A DNA stretch of 64,000 nt from Sorex araneus (GCF_027595985.1 NC_073306.1:153064919-153128918), one strand, 5' to 3'; positions 47,728-58,440 are shown, counted from the stretch's first letter. Translations and numbers: made by a program. Notes: a model not told the origin generated them from the sequence alone.

Positions 47728-47868
47728 GGAGGGAGGCCGTGGTTTGGCCTATCCCTGGCAGTGTTCAGGGCCTAATTCTGGTTCTGTGCCAGGGATCACT
47801 CCTGGTGAGGCTCCGGGCACCATATATGGTAATATCAGAGATCTAGACCACCCTCCCCGGTGTACTCA
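47728..47868 (-). mobile_element. Family 1 SINE, antisense, diverged
   Basis: 'ctggcagtgttcagggccta' and 'gatcactcctggtgaggctc'. Confidence 0.65.
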
Positions 47869-47958
47869 AGCTCTTGAATCTTAAACAGAATAAATATGTT
47901 CTGTGATTATTTATTAATGGTATCTGCTGAATAAATTCTTAATTTGTTTCCTTATTAG

Positions 47959-48187
47959 TCACATGAAGCAAACAGCAATGCAGTTAGATTTAGAACATGC
48001 CAGCTCATAAACAAGCTCTTGGGAAGTATGCCAGAAAATGCCCAGATTGATGATGACTTGTTTGATAAAATTAATGAAGCTATGCTTGTTAGACTGAAAG
48101 ACAAAATTCCAAATGTGAGAATACAGGCAGTCCTGGCCCTTGCACGACTTCAGGACCCCAAAGATGATGACTGCCCTGTGGCTAATG
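47959..48187 (+). CDS. NCAPG: NCAPG coding exon 3
   Basis: The exon encodes SHEANSNAVRFRTCQLINKL, LLGSMPENAQIDDDLFDKIN and DKIPNVRIQAVLALARLQDP, ending PVAN plus one base. This is the HEAT-repeat region. It follows CTTATTAG, precedes GTATGT, and ends in phase 1. Confidence 0.96.
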
Positions 48188-48342
48188 GTATGTGTAGCTT
48201 CCTAAATCTTTTCTAGTTTTGATTATTTTGTTAAATTGTCATTAGACTAATATTTGGTTCCAAACCACTTGCATATGAAATTTTTCATATGACTTTAAAG
48301 ATACTCAATTAAAAAAATAGTACATTGTCAATACTTTTGAAG

Positions 48343-48522
48343 GCTGGAGGGTTTTTCTTTTTTCTTTTTAGACCACACCAACTGTGTTCAGGGCTTACTC
48401 CTGGCTCTGTGCTCAAGCATCACTCCTGGCAGACTTGGGGAGCTATTTGGGGTGCTGGGAATTATACCCTATTCAGCTGCTTACAAGCTAGTGACCTACC
48501 CATTGCACTATCTCTGGCTCCC
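48343..48522 (-). mobile_element. Family 1 SINE, antisense
   Basis: T-rich tail, 'tcaagcatcactcctggcag', end 'cactatctctggctccc'. Confidence 0.75.
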
Positions 48523-48571
48523 ACTTGAAGCCGTCTTATGTCCCATATAACCCTTGAGGGTTATCTCTTGC

Positions 48572-48728
48572 CTTTTTGTTTGCTCTCTGGGTAACACCTG
48601 CTGGTGCTCAGAGGCTGCCCCTGGCAGTGTGCTGGCCCCTCTGGACAGTGTTCAGGAGACCACTCGAGGGAATCAGCATAGGTCACTTGCATCCAGTGTG
48701 TCTGCCAGCTCATTGAGCTATGGCCCTC
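48572..48728 (-). mobile_element. Family 1-like SINE, antisense, strongly diverged
   Basis: 'gggtaacacctgctggtgct' and 'cagcataggtcacttgcatc'. Confidence 0.5.
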
Positions 48729-48876
48729 GGTTCTTTTGAAGGGACGTTGACAGAAAAAAATGCTTTATTGTATGAGTGAGGCTAAAAACATAGTGGCATC
48801 AGTTTAAAAGTATTTTAGAGTATCAAAATGTGTGCTCTCATATGGTTTAATAGCTATATATATTATATATATATTT

Positions 48877-49012
48877 TTGATTTTGGACCATACCAGCTGT
48901 GCTCAGGGCTTACTCCTGCCCCTGTGCTCAGGGCTTGGGGACCATATGGAGTCCCAGGGATCAACCGTGTGTAAGGCAAGCGCCCTGCCTGCTCTATTAC
49001 CACTTCAGCCCC
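48877..49012 (-). mobile_element. Family 1 SINE, antisense
   Basis: 'ttttggaccataccagctgt' to 'ttaccacttcagcccc'. Confidence 0.75.
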
Positions 49013-49058
49013 TAAAAAAGTATTTCTTTCATGTACTGATAAATTGCTTTATTTTTAG

Positions 49059-49204
49059 CATATGCAGCTTTGATCGAAAATGATTTCAATCCAGAAGTTA
49101 GGCGGGCAGTGTTATCGTGTATTGCACCATCAGCAAAGACGTTGTCAAAAATTGTAGAACGCACGAAGGATGTGAAAGAGGCTGTCAGAAAGCTGGCTTA
49201 CCAG
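49059..49204 (+). CDS. NCAPG: NCAPG coding exon 4
   Basis: The exon completes the split Ala codon and encodes YAALIENDFNPEVRRAVLSC, IAPSAKTLSKIV and TKDVKEAVRKLAYQ. A family 1 SINE lies just upstream. The acceptor is TTTTTAG, the donor GTAAAT, and the exon ends in phase 0. Confidence 0.96.
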
Positions 49205-49367
49205 GTAAATAAATTAATAACTTTTATAGGCATATTTTTAAAAGGTAACTCATATTTCAGACTAAATATATGGCTCAGTTGCCTTTGAAGCCCTGGATTT
49301 GATTCCCAGGACTGAAAGAAAAACGAAACAATACAACAGCAGCCATAGTTTTTAAAATGCTTTTTAC

Positions 49368-49505
49368 TTTTTGGTGGTGATGGAGGGGAAGCATCCAACT
49401 GTACTCAGGGTTGCTCCTGGATCTGCACTTAGGAATTAACTCCTGGTGGGGCTGGGGGGACTGTATGGGATGCAAGTCAAGGCATGTTGTACTATCTTTC
49501 CAGGC
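49368..49505 (-). mobile_element. Family 1 SINE, antisense, diverged
   Basis: 'gtactcagggttgctcctgg' to 'tgtactatctttccaggccc'. Confidence 0.7.
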
Positions 49506-49539
49506 CCTCCTTAAAATACTTTTAAAAAGTCATTTTTTT

Positions 49540-49658
49540 AAAAAAAATTTGGGGGTCATTCATGCCAGGATCAGGGACCATATATGATGCTAGGATTGAA
49601 CTCAGGTTGGTTGTGTGCAAGGTAGGTACCCTATTTACTGTACTATCACTCTGGCTCC
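49540..49658 (-). mobile_element. Family 1 SINE, antisense, short
   Basis: 'accatatatgatgctaggat' to 'tgtactatcactctggctcc'. Confidence 0.7.
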
Positions 49659-49732
49659 TCTTAAAATACTTTTATTTGTTTATTATTATAGATTTTTGTC
49701 TTTGGGGGCCTACACCTATCAAATACTTGTAA

Positions 49733-49895
49733 GGGTGCCAGAATGATAGAGTAGTGGGGAGGGCACTTGCCTTGCATTACAGCCAATCCAGGTTTGATCC
49801 CCAGCACCCCTTACGGCTCCCCTGAGTCCTGCCAGGAGTGATTCCTGAGCGGAGAGCCAGAAGTAACTCCTAAGCTTCACCCGGTGTTAATAAAA
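49733..49895 (+). mobile_element. Family 1 SINE
   Basis: 'tgccagaatgatagagtagt' head, 'ctgccaggagtgattcctga' body. Confidence 0.8.
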
Positions 49896-50147
49896 CCTTT
49901 AATAAAAACCCAAAACTTTAATTAAAACCAAAACCCAAAAACCTTTTAAGGGTACCTGGCACTAATATTTTCTTGAATTGAATGTTGTGGAGAGAATATA
50001 GGAAATGTAAGTAAAGTCTTACTGCATTAAGTGTGCAGAGCTATTTGAGGGGCTTCTGGGTAATGATCTTAAGAGAAGGTGATATTATGAGTATGAACTG
50101 TAAAGACTATGTTAAGTTTGATTTCCATCTTTATTTTTCTTTTTAAG

Positions 50148-50232
50148 ATTCTAGCTGAAAAGGTTCATATGAGAGCTCTGTCTATTGCTCAGAGAGTAAT
50201 GCTTCTTCAGCAAGGTCTTAATGACAGATCAG
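50148..50232 (+). CDS. NCAPG: NCAPG coding exon 5
   Basis: This short exon encodes ILAEKVHMRALSIAQRVMLL and QQGLNDRS plus one base. The acceptor is TTTTAAG, the donor GTAAAC, and the exon ends in phase 1. Confidence 0.95.
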
Positions 50233-51278
50233 GTAAACGATGTATCTTTTTACTTTTTAAAAAAGGGGCCGGCCGCAGTACTTGCTTAGGTGCTCCAGCC
50301 CCGGGATGCTTGGAGCTGTACCGTGAACTCGGCCTATGCAGAAGGCTTTTTCAACTTCTCTTTTATGGTTGGTTCTATAGCTTATGGTTATAGAACTAAT
50401 TTATGTCTTAAGTACAGTAGAATTTCCTTTCGGCCCTCTTTCCTCCATTAAATGAGATGTTATGTGTCCTCTCTGAGTATATATTGATACGGGTATGTTC
50501 TGTTTATCAGAAATGGCAGTTAGGAATACTCAAACTAATATAATTTTTCTAGGGTTTGTTTTTTAAAAGAATAATTTCTGTGATAAAACTAAAGAATGTG
50601 TTTATTGGAATGATGAAGAATGATACATTTCACATTTCCAGTTCCCACGAGAAGGCTAAGATGACTCAATCTTGCTAGCAAGAAAAGAGTTTAAAAACAT
50701 TGTCAGGGAGCTGGAGCGATAGCACAGTGGGCAGGGCGTTTGCCTTGCATGCATCCAACTTGGGTTCAGTTCCCAGCATTCCTGAGCACCGCCAGGAGTA
50801 ATTCCTGAGTGCAAAGCCAGGAGTAACCCCTGAGCAATGCTGGGTGTGACCCAAAAAGCAAAAAAAAAAAAAAAAAAATCCATTATCAGAGGACTACTCA
50901 GTAGGATGACTTTAAAAGCTAAAAATAAATTTGTTTGCTGATAAATTTCACTGCTTGCAAGTAGAAATCATTTGTTATAGGCAAAGTTAGCACACAAGTG
51001 AAATAATAGGTGTTATATTGTCTGGACTAGCACCTAAAGATATTTTTGGAGTCATGGATTGGTATTTAGTTCTTACCATTTCCATTTTATTTGGAATTTG
51101 AGAATCACATTGACATTTGCAAAGTCATGATGATATTTTTCTGCTTCTGCCCTTTAATCTCTTACCATTTATATGGAAAATGCAAAACTTTGTTAACATT
51201 GGTATAAGTTAGTGAAAACAGATAAATTATAGGAAATGGAAGCTAGAGGGAGCCTCTCATGTTTCAAATGACTTGCAG
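50233..51278 (+). other. NCAPG: NCAPG intron 5
   Basis: It contains a sense family 1 SINE (50707-50879) and a short GC-rich patch at about 50265-50340 in AT-rich surroundings. Nothing else was recognised. Confidence 0.85.
50707..50879 (+). mobile_element. Family 1 SINE, poly-A tail intact
   Basis: 'gggagctggagcgatagcac' to 'gtgtgacccaaaaagc' plus about 20 A. Probably young. Confidence 0.93.
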
Positions 51279-51471
51279 ATGCTGTGAAACAGGCAACTCA
51301 AAAGCATCTTCTTCGAGGATGGTTACATTTCACTGAAGGAAACATGTTGGAGTTACTTCATCGGTTGGATGTAGAAAATTCTTCTGAAGTGGCAATTTCA
51401 GTTCTCCATGCATTATTTTCAGTGACGCCTTTTAATGAACTTGTTGAGATCTGTAAAAGTAATGATGGGAG
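51279..51471 (+). CDS. NCAPG: NCAPG coding exon 6
   Basis: The exon encodes DAVKQATQKHLLRGWLHFTE, GNMLELLHRLDVENSSEVAI and LFSVTPFNELVEICKSNDG plus two bases of an Arg codon. The acceptor is TTGCAG and the donor GTACGT. Confidence 0.96.
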
Positions 51472-52251
51472 GTACGTGAAAAGTATTTATAACAAATTTA
51501 CTTTATATTGCTTATTCCAACAAAATTTTTTAAAAAAGGCAAATAGAATATGAGAAAATGTATCAGTAAGAACTAATTTGTGATATGTTCTATTTGATTT
51601 TGACCTATGTAAATAAAACTAAAACCACTTAATAAAATTCATATTCTCATTTAAATATATGTTTTCAACTCTGGAATCTAAAGTATATTACATTAAATTT
51701 TATTCTTGAATTTTCTTAGGGTAATCACGTTTCATCTGTCATTAATAAAACTTTTAAAGCAATTCTATATTGATAAATTTTGAAATTTATATGGAATCGG
51801 CAAAGCCTCTGTATGTAAATTTTTCCTTTACATTTTATATAAATACTGTGGTTTATGATGATTTGTTAAGGCATTCAGTATTCCGACACCGATCCCACCA
51901 GCAGCACACCTTCCCTCCACCATTGATTCCGTTTTTCCCAATGGCTCCTTAAGCCTGTCCCCATAGCAGGCCCTCAGTAATTAAATTTTATACTGCTGTT
52001 TCAATATTTTTGCTAACAGAATGATCAAAAAATGTTTCCTTAGAAGAAAATTAGTGTAAATTGTATCTTACCATGGAGACATTTAAGTTCCTGTATTAGA
52101 GAGTTTTAAGATGTTCTTATAGCTTAAGCCTTTTGTGTTTATGTTTATGTTTTGTTAATTGAGATTGGTTGCTTTCTACATTACATCCCATCCAATCTGT
52201 TGTGCTACTACTGGTTTATTAGTGTTGTAGAGATTTAGATGTGGCACAGCA

Positions 52252-52292
52252 GCAATACTGTGCATTGCTGGGTGTGACCCAAAAAGAAAAAA
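52252..52292 (+). mobile_element. Family 1 SINE 3' scrap
   Basis: Only 'tgtgcattgctgggtgtgac' and the A-rich tail remain: a very short 5'-truncated copy. Confidence 0.7.
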
Positions 52293-52439
52293 ATATTAGT
52301 ACAGTTCCTTTATTCATTTCTCCTTTTATCCACCCCACCTTTGTTTTTCTTTAGTGGATATCTTTTCGCTTTCTCTGCTTTGTATAAGAATTCACAAATT
52401 TTTATCAGCTCCTATACCTGTAGTTTTTTTCATTTGTTT

Positions 52440-52975
52440 GCTTTGATTTTTGCATTCACGATCACGAAATCCCGTTAATCATCGATTTCTCGAACGGGCT
52501 CGGTAAACTCTCAATTTGTCGTTTCCCTGAGATCTTAAAAGTCTCTCTCGACTCTGGCCCTCCGACTCTGGCCCTCCCAACGATGTCATGTCGCACTGGA
52601 GGCTCTTTCAGGGTCAGGGGAATGAGATCCAGCTTGTTACTGGATTTAGCATATGAATACACCACGGGAAGCTTGCAAGGCTGTCCCATGTGGGCTTCTG
52701 GGAGCTTGCTTTTAAGTCTCTGGATGTTGACTGTTGATAGGATTACACACACCTGGGTTCCTCTGCCAGTACATTCATGCGTGAGGCCTGTCCGAACGTG
52801 TGGAGAGGGGTATCGAGCATGGCTGTGTCTAGGTTCCGGTGGTCTTCGGCCACTGGGAGCTCTGCTCCGGGTGGGGAGGGAAGCTGGAGCCCATCCCCTC
52901 CGAGGGGCCCCGGGGAAGATAGCCAGGCGTGCGGGCAAGAGACCCTCTGCCATTTTTTTTGCATTAGATTTGTGA
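52440..52975 (-). mobile_element. GC-rich composite repeat related to family 2
   Basis: In antisense order it has 'cccgttaatcatcgatttct', about 150 bases with no family 2 match, then 'agcatatgaatacaccacgg', 'gaagcttgcaaggctgtccc' and 250 bases of GC-rich sequence. It looks like a longer relative of the family 2 body. A T-run at the right end is opposite in sense to a normal tail here. Confidence 0.5.
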
Positions 52976-53060
52976 AAATACATCTCTTATTTAACATTGA
53001 TCCCTCATTTGACTCTATCTCAGTTTAAATATTTTCTTTTGTATATGGATAAGTTAGTGT

Positions 53061-53232
53061 TTTTTGGGGGGGTCACACCCGGTGATGCTTGGATTACTCC
53101 TGGCTCTACACTCCTACACTCAGGAATTACTCCCGGTGCTGCTCTGGGGATCATTTGGGATGCCGAGGATCGAACCCATGTTGGCCACATACAAGGCAAA
53201 TGCCCTAGCCGCTGTACTATCACTCTGTCTCC
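53061..53232 (-). mobile_element. Family 1 SINE, antisense
   Basis: 'ggggtcacacccggtgatgc' to 'gtactatcactctgtctcc', with a small duplication 'ctacactcctacactc'. Confidence 0.85.
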
Positions 53233-53324
53233 AAGTTAATGGTTTTTCGGTTGAAGTTTGCTCAGTTCAAATTTCTATGTATGCTAAGTTCGCACTTTCT
53301 CTTTTTCTCTCCCATAAAATGAAG

Positions 53325-53474
53325 GAAATTGATTCCACTGGAAGCATTAACTCCTGAAATTGCTTTGTATTGGCGTGTCCTGTGTGAATATTTGAAATCA
53401 AAAGATGATGAAGGTGAAGAGTTTTTAGAGCAGATTTTGCCAGAGCCTGTTGTCTATGCAGAGTATTTGCTGAG
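53325..53474 (+). CDS. NCAPG: NCAPG coding exon 7
   Basis: The exon encodes KLIPLEALTPEIALYWRVLC, EYLKSKDDEGEEFLEQILPE and PVVYAEYLL, with split codons at both ends. The acceptor is AAATGAAG after a pyrimidine tract and the donor is GTAAAA. Confidence 0.95.
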
Positions 53475-53765
53475 GTAAAATATGTTCTTTGCTCTGGACT
53501 ACGCTCACATTGCTGCATGTATCCGCCCAGCGCCCACCCTCCCCGTTAGACCTGATTTAAGTTAAAATATGGGCAGGGATAAATGCACATCCGTTTTCAG
53601 TTTTTCTGAGGGCTGCCCTGTGCTGGTTAGTATTCTGAAAGACCAAAGGCCAGGGCATGTTTAGGGATAGTTCCTTGAAGATATTAGGTTGAGGTGATGG
53701 CGATTTCTTCAGAACGTTGATACTGGTAATGTGATTTTTTGAAATGGAATTCAAACTCTGTAAGC

Positions 53766-53836
53766 CAGGAGAGATAGTCTGGGCTTCTGGCTCGGTATCT
53801 CGTTTGTGACTGATCCTGGTTTGATCCCCAACTGTA
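53766..53836 (+). mobile_element. SINE head fragment
   Basis: 'gccaggagagatagtctggg' and B-box-like 'tggtttgatccccaac'. Confidence 0.5.
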
Positions 53837-54180
53837 AAAGTACTAACAGCATGTCATTCCATGCTATACTAGTACTGTTTGATTTATGCCTCTTGATGGA
53901 CATTTATTGCTTCCCATCTTCACTGCTAATTATTTGTTAAATTTCTTGTATGCTTGAGATTTCAGAGGTTTATTTGCAAAAGTGGAGATTGTTAGAACAA
54001 GGTTATATGTAGTTTAATAGATAACAGTGCTTGAATCTTTAATGTTATGTATTTGATACCTTTAAAAAATTTCATGTAATGTGAACTATAGGTTTAATTT
54101 TCTTTGAAATATAAAAAGATCATTTGCTTACACAATAGTCTCACATGTTAGGAAGTAAAGCTATGAATGCATGTGATTTT

Positions 54181-54337
54181 TTTTTTCCTTTTTGGGTCAT
54201 GCTCGGCAATGCACGGGGGTTACTCCTGGCTCATGCACTCAGGAATTACTTAGTGACCATATGGGATGCTGGGAATCGAACCCGGGTTGGCCGTGTGCAA
54301 GGCAAATGGCCTATCCGCTTGCTATTACTCCAGCCCC
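54181..54337 (-). mobile_element. Family 1 SINE, antisense, with TSD
   Basis: 'ttttgggtcatgctcggcaa' to 'ttgctattactccagcccc'. Flanked by 'gcatgtgattttt' and 'gcatgtgaatttt'. About 20 bases are missing from the body. Confidence 0.9.
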
Positions 54338-54469
54338 GCATGTGAATTTTTCACACAAAATATTGAATGTAGGATTAAATATCTTAAATGGCAGTCGGCA
54401 TGCAAGTTATAATTTAGGCTTATAGTAAAACTATGAAAAACATGTTAATCTATCTAGTAATTGCTTTTC

Positions 54470-54605
54470 AATGCTAGAGATTACACAGCCTGGCGGTACG
54501 GGGACCTCTAGGCATGCACTCGGTGATGCTGGGAGAACCATGTGCCAGAGCTAGGTTCACCTGATCAGAAGCATGCCAGGACTGTGTAGTAACCACTGGA
54601 CTGCC
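54470..54605 (-). mobile_element. Possible diverged family 1 SINE, antisense
   Basis: 'gtgatgctgggagaaccatg' and 'cagaagcatgccaggactgt'. Weak. Confidence 0.35.
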
Positions 54606-54767
54606 TCCTGTCCCCTCTATTGTTTAAATAACATTTCATCCTTATTTGATTATTGATTTAATGCTGTTTAGACAATTATTAAATTTTCTAAACCGAATGA
54701 GCTTGATGAAGTATTTAGTAACAGGTATTAGTACAAAAATAGTGTATTTTTATAAAAAATAAGCTAC

Positions 54768-54895
54768 TGCAGTAGGTAGGGCGTTTGCCTTATACACAGC
54801 AGACTTATGTTTGATCCCTGACACCACGTGTGCTGTGGTCCCTTGGAGGACAGAGCTAAGAGTAAACCCCAAGCATTCCCTGGTATGACCAAACA
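54768..54895 (+). mobile_element. Family 1 SINE, partial
   Basis: 'gcagtaggtagggcgtttgc' head, then a shortened body ending 'ccctggtatgacc'. Confidence 0.75.
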
Positions 54896-55697
54896 TTCAC
54901 TTCCACCTGCCCCCAAAATAAAGATAAAAATTAAAATTTGAGGAAATGTTATTAAATAACATAGAATGCAACTCCTCAAGGACTGCTTTCCTGGTTGGTG
55001 AGTTCTTGGTTGCGGCTAGAAGCTCATGATCTTTTGCTCCCGGGCAGTTCAGTGCCTGGGTTTGGGCCTTGCAGTTGAGCCCGGGGCTGGGTTCTAGGCA
55101 GGCTTCCCTTGGTGGCAGTTGGGGGACCAGGCAGTGCCTGGCTGAACTCAGTGGTAGCCTCCTGGCCCAAATAGTTATGAAAGTAACAAACAATAAATGA
55201 CTTACTTAAATCAGCATTATTTTTTCATAAAGAGAAAAACTAAAAAATCATAGTTACTGAAATAATACAAGAGACAGGGTGACTTCTTTTACCTTTTTTA
55301 TGATTTTTTTTTTTATCAGGTTCCACTTAGTGGTACTTGCTAGTGTTGGTTTGTGCTGGGGGTCTCATGTGTCTCTCATGGACAGAGGGTGTAGATTTTG
55401 TCTCCCCGCCCCTGGTTTTCTTTTGGAAGCAGCATCACGCGACAGAATTAGTTTGTTCAGGCCCAGAAACAAAATTAAATGGAAAAAATATTTCCCGATG
55501 ATTTCTGAATTATATTTTCAGACATTTTGTGGCAGAAAGAATTAGTGACCAGAAATCTGATATGAAATAATTCCTTGTCCATTGAGGTATTCACATGAAA
55601 GGAGAATAGATGATAAAAGAGGCTTTTCAGATTTGAGTTAAACAAAAAAAGGAACACCAACACAATTTGTAGAATACCTTATTTTAACTTATTGGAG

Positions 55698-55738
55698 AGG
55701 GGCCAGCAATAGTACAGGGATTAAGACACTTGCCTTTT
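55698..55738 (+). mobile_element. Family 1 SINE, 5' part of a split copy
   Basis: 'ggggccagcaatagtacagg' head, cut off after 'aagacacttgcctttt'. It continues at 56103. Confidence 0.9.
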
Positions 55739-56102
55739 CAGATGGAATAGAGAAGGGATCACTAAGAAAATGATGACTGGAGGAACCAGTTGTGATGGGA
55801 GATGCATGCCGAAAGTAGATAATGGACCAAGCATGATGACCTCTCAGTGTCTGTGTTGCAAGCTATAATGCCCAAAAGGAGAGAGAGAGTTTGGGGATTA
55901 TTGTCTGCCTTAGAGGCAGGGGGAGGGTAGGAAAGGGGAGGCATACCTGGGATATTGGTGGTGGGGAATGTGCACTGGTGGAGGGATGGGTGTTTGATCA
56001 TTGTGAGATTGTAACCCAAACATGAAAGCTTGTAACTATCTCATGGTTATTGAATAAAATTTTAAAAATTAAAAATAATAATAATAAAAAATAAATAAAT
56101 AA
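55739..56102 (+). mobile_element. Retroposon 3' end (probable local L1) inserted in a SINE
   Basis: G-rich tract, 'tgtgcactggtggagggatg', 'acccaaacatgaaagcttgt', 'gaataaaatttt', then an A-rich tail of about 50 bases. It is bounded by the 16-base direct repeat 'aagacacttgcctttt' (55723-55738, 56103-56118). Confidence 0.85.
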
Positions 56103-56245
56103 AAGACACTTGCCTTTTATCTTCCTGGGTTTGAATCCCCAGCACTGCCCGTAGTTCCCTGAGCACCACCAGGGATCACTCCAGAACACAGAGCAGGAAT
56201 AGCCACTGAGCACTGCAAGGTACGGGCCCCAAACCAAAGAAACAA
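56103..56245 (+). mobile_element. Family 1 SINE, 3' part of a split copy
   Basis: Resumes with 'aagacacttgcctttt', goes through 'gagcaccaccagggatcact', and ends 'gggccccaaaccaaagaaac'. Confidence 0.9.
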
Positions 56246-56271
56246 AAGTTTTGGAGAGATTTTATCTTATT

Positions 56272-56362
56272 TTTGGCTTTTTGGATCACACTCGGCGATG
56301 CTCAGGGTTGCTCCTGACTCTGCACTCAGGAATTACTCCTGGTGGCGGGCAGGGGCCAGCTT
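56272..56362 (-). mobile_element. Family 1 SINE, antisense, head missing
   Basis: 'ctttttggatcacactcggc' to 'ggaattactcctggtggcgg'. It stops there without a head. Confidence 0.8.
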
Positions 56363-56477
56363 TTTGGAGGCTTTTTTTCATTATAATGAGCCTACATAAA
56401 GGTTATTGAATATTAGCTGGCATGAACGTTGTAGAAAGCCTTAATTTGGGGAATAGTAGAATAAAAGGGTAGTTGAG

Positions 56478-56645
56478 GGCTAGAGTGATAGTACAGAAAG
56501 TAGGGTATTTGTCTTTCATGTGGCCCACTAGGTTCAATCCCGGGCATTCCAAATGGGCCCCCCCCCATTCCCCGCCAGGAGTAAGCCCTGAGCATTACCT
56601 GTTGTTGGGGTGGTCCCATAGCAAACCCCCCGACCCACAAAAATA
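56478..56645 (+). mobile_element. Family 1 SINE, diverged
   Basis: 'gggctagagtgatagtacag' head and 'cgccaggagtaagccctgag'. Confidence 0.75.
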
Positions 56646-57197
56646 ATAAAGGTAGTTGAAGTTGCTTGTGTTACTGTATGCATCTAGAGTAAGAACAGCA
56701 CAAAAACTGATAGGGTCCCTAAGCAAGAATAATATAAATTTGTGGACCTGCCTATATTCTAATTTTTTTAAAAAGGTTTTTGTATTCATGGGTTATGTAT
56801 GTAATTATTATTCAAATTATTTGAAACAAGAATAGTGGGAAAGACTAGCTCTATGAATAATTGGGTTTTGGATAAGAGGCTTACAACTTTGGTAATTGGA
56901 AATACTAGTGACTTTGAAATTAATCACTAACTGGAGAGACATTTATATGTACATTTTAAAATTTTCCCTTAGGAATTTTGAATATTTAATGAAAAGACAT
57001 TTTTCAAATTCAGTCCAATAAGTGAAGTTCATTACAGTTGTAAGGGATTTGTTATGTGTACCAAGTTAGTATAACAGTGATAAGCATCCATACATTTGGG
57101 CTACTACAAAGTAAAAAGATTGTTTTCTGATTTAACAGGGGAACTGTACGATATTACTTGAACAGATTTCACATTTTAAAAATTCTGCTTGTTTCAG

Positions 57198-57338
57198 TTA
57201 TGTTCAGAGTATTCCGGTGGTTACTGATGAACAGAGAAATGATTTTTCCTATATTGGAAATTTGATGACAAAAGAATTCATAGGTCAACAACTGATTCTA
57301 ATTATCAAGTCTTTAGATACCAATGAGGAAGGAGGAAG
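57198..57338 (+). CDS. NCAPG: NCAPG coding exon 8
   Basis: The exon encodes YVQSIPVVTDEQRNDFSYIG, NLMTKEFIGQQLILIIKSLD and TNEEGG, with split codons at both ends. The acceptor is TTTCAG and the donor GTATGT. Confidence 0.96.
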
Positions 57339-57877
57339 GTATGTCTAAATATTAATTTTTCTAATTGTAGAATTTTCTGTATTCAAATAATCTTGCTATA
57401 ATATGATTAAAAGTTGTATTTTGTTAGCCAGTTTTCTAAAGTGCTGTAATTTTCCTATATATGTGTGCAATATGTTTTTTGCATTTGTTTTTATATTTTA
57501 CAATGTATGTATTAGATAATATTAGACTGGATCGATAGCACAGTGGGTAGCGTGTTTACCTTGTACGAGGTTGAGCTGGGTTCGATTCCTCCTCTCTCTT
57601 GGAGAGCCCCGGCAAGCTACCGAGAGTATCCTGCCTGCACGGCAGAGCCTGGCTAGCTACCCGTGGCGTATTCGATATGCCAAAAACAGTAATAAGTCTC
57701 ACAATGGAGACATTACTGGTGCCTACTTGACCAAATCGATGAACAGCAGGACAACAGTGCAATGACAGTGCTATATATTAGATAATATGTGGTTAAATCT
57801 GCAGAAGAGGTAAAATGATCAGAGGACTTTTCCTTAACTCATTAAATTTAAATTAAAATCGTTCTTTTTGAATACAG
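57339..57877 (+). other. NCAPG: NCAPG intron 8
   Basis: A nearly full-length family 2 SINE (57528-57770) makes up almost half of this short intron. Confidence 0.85.
57528..57770 (+). mobile_element. Family 2 SINE, full length
   Basis: 'actggatcgatagcacagtg' head to 'gaacagcaggacaacagtgc'. Confidence 0.95.
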
Positions 57878-58001
57878 AAAACGATTGCTGACTATTTTAC
57901 AGGAGATTCTTACTCTACCCACAACCCCGATATCCCTGATTTCTTATCTTGTTGAGAGGTTGCTCTGCATCGTTACAGATGATAGTAAGAGAACACAAAT
58001 A
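57878..58001 (+). CDS. NCAPG: NCAPG coding exon 9
   Basis: The exon encodes KRLLTILQEILTLPTTPISL, ISYLVERLLCIVTDDSKRTQ and a final Ile, ending in phase 0 at GTAAGT. The cattle growth-associated NCAPG substitution I442M is reported from exon 9 (recalled). The equivalent residue lies in or next to PISLISYLVERLL here, but I cannot fix it without an alignment. Confidence 0.95.
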
Positions 58002-58344
58002 GTAAGTAATTTTCCTTATTGTTGATAAACACGAGGTTTTTATTACCCTGAGACTTTCTTTAGGGGAACCTGTTTTTTAGTTGCCCTTTGTTTTAATTTT
58101 GTGATTATCTAATCTTTGTTGTACTCATATTAAAAAAAAAAAACCCAACTCTCTCCTAGCACACTTAGTGTGCTAAATCACACTGAAATGGAGTGGTTTT
58201 GGGAAGAGGTGACAGGTGGGCATTTGCGGTTAGGAGCTGGCTCAAGTTTTAATGTCTGGGCTTAAATCTCCACAGACATTTTATGGATTTAACTTTGGGT
58301 ATATTGTTATTATTTTTCTTCGATGGCAGAATAAGAATAGTAAA

Positions 58345-58440
58345 CCTATCATTCATAATTCAGTGAAGTAAATGTTCATAAAATGCTTGGCAGATGCAAA
58401 AATAAGTGCTGTTTGTCAATATTATTTCTAAATGTTGTTC
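58345..58440 (-). mobile_element. MIR fragment, antisense
   Basis: 'aaaatgcttggcagatgcaa' and 'aagtgctgtttgtcaatatt' match the antisense MIR core and 5' part. Confidence 0.45.

Larger units (their letters stand above)
46894..47958 (+). other. NCAPG: NCAPG intron 2
   Basis: The intron contains three family 1 SINEs (47262-47418 minus, 47531-47699 plus, 47728-47868 minus). The first 370 bases are AT-rich and unremarkable. Confidence 0.85.
48188..49058 (+). other. NCAPG: NCAPG intron 3
   Basis: Three antisense family 1 SINEs (48343-48522, 48572-48728, 48877-49012) fill more than half of the intron. The last ends about 45 bases before the exon 4 acceptor. Confidence 0.85.
49205..50147 (+). other. 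NCAPG: NCAPG intron 4
   Basis: It contains two antisense family 1 SINEs (49368-49505, 49540-49658) and one sense copy (49733-49890). The remainder is unremarkable. Confidence 0.85.
51472..53324 (+). other. NCAPG: NCAPG intron 6
   Basis: AT-rich for the first kilobase, then a SINE 3' scrap (52252-52292), a GC-rich composite repeat (52440-52975) and an antisense family 1 SINE (53061-53232) that ends about 90 bases before exon 7. Confidence 0.85.
53475..57197 (+). other. NCAPG: NCAPG intron 7
   Basis: This is the longest intron seen. It holds several family 1 SINEs, a SINE split by a younger retroposon (55698-56245), and a GC-richer stretch at about 55000-55150 without identity. About 56650-57190 shows nothing recognisable. 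Confidence 0.8.
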
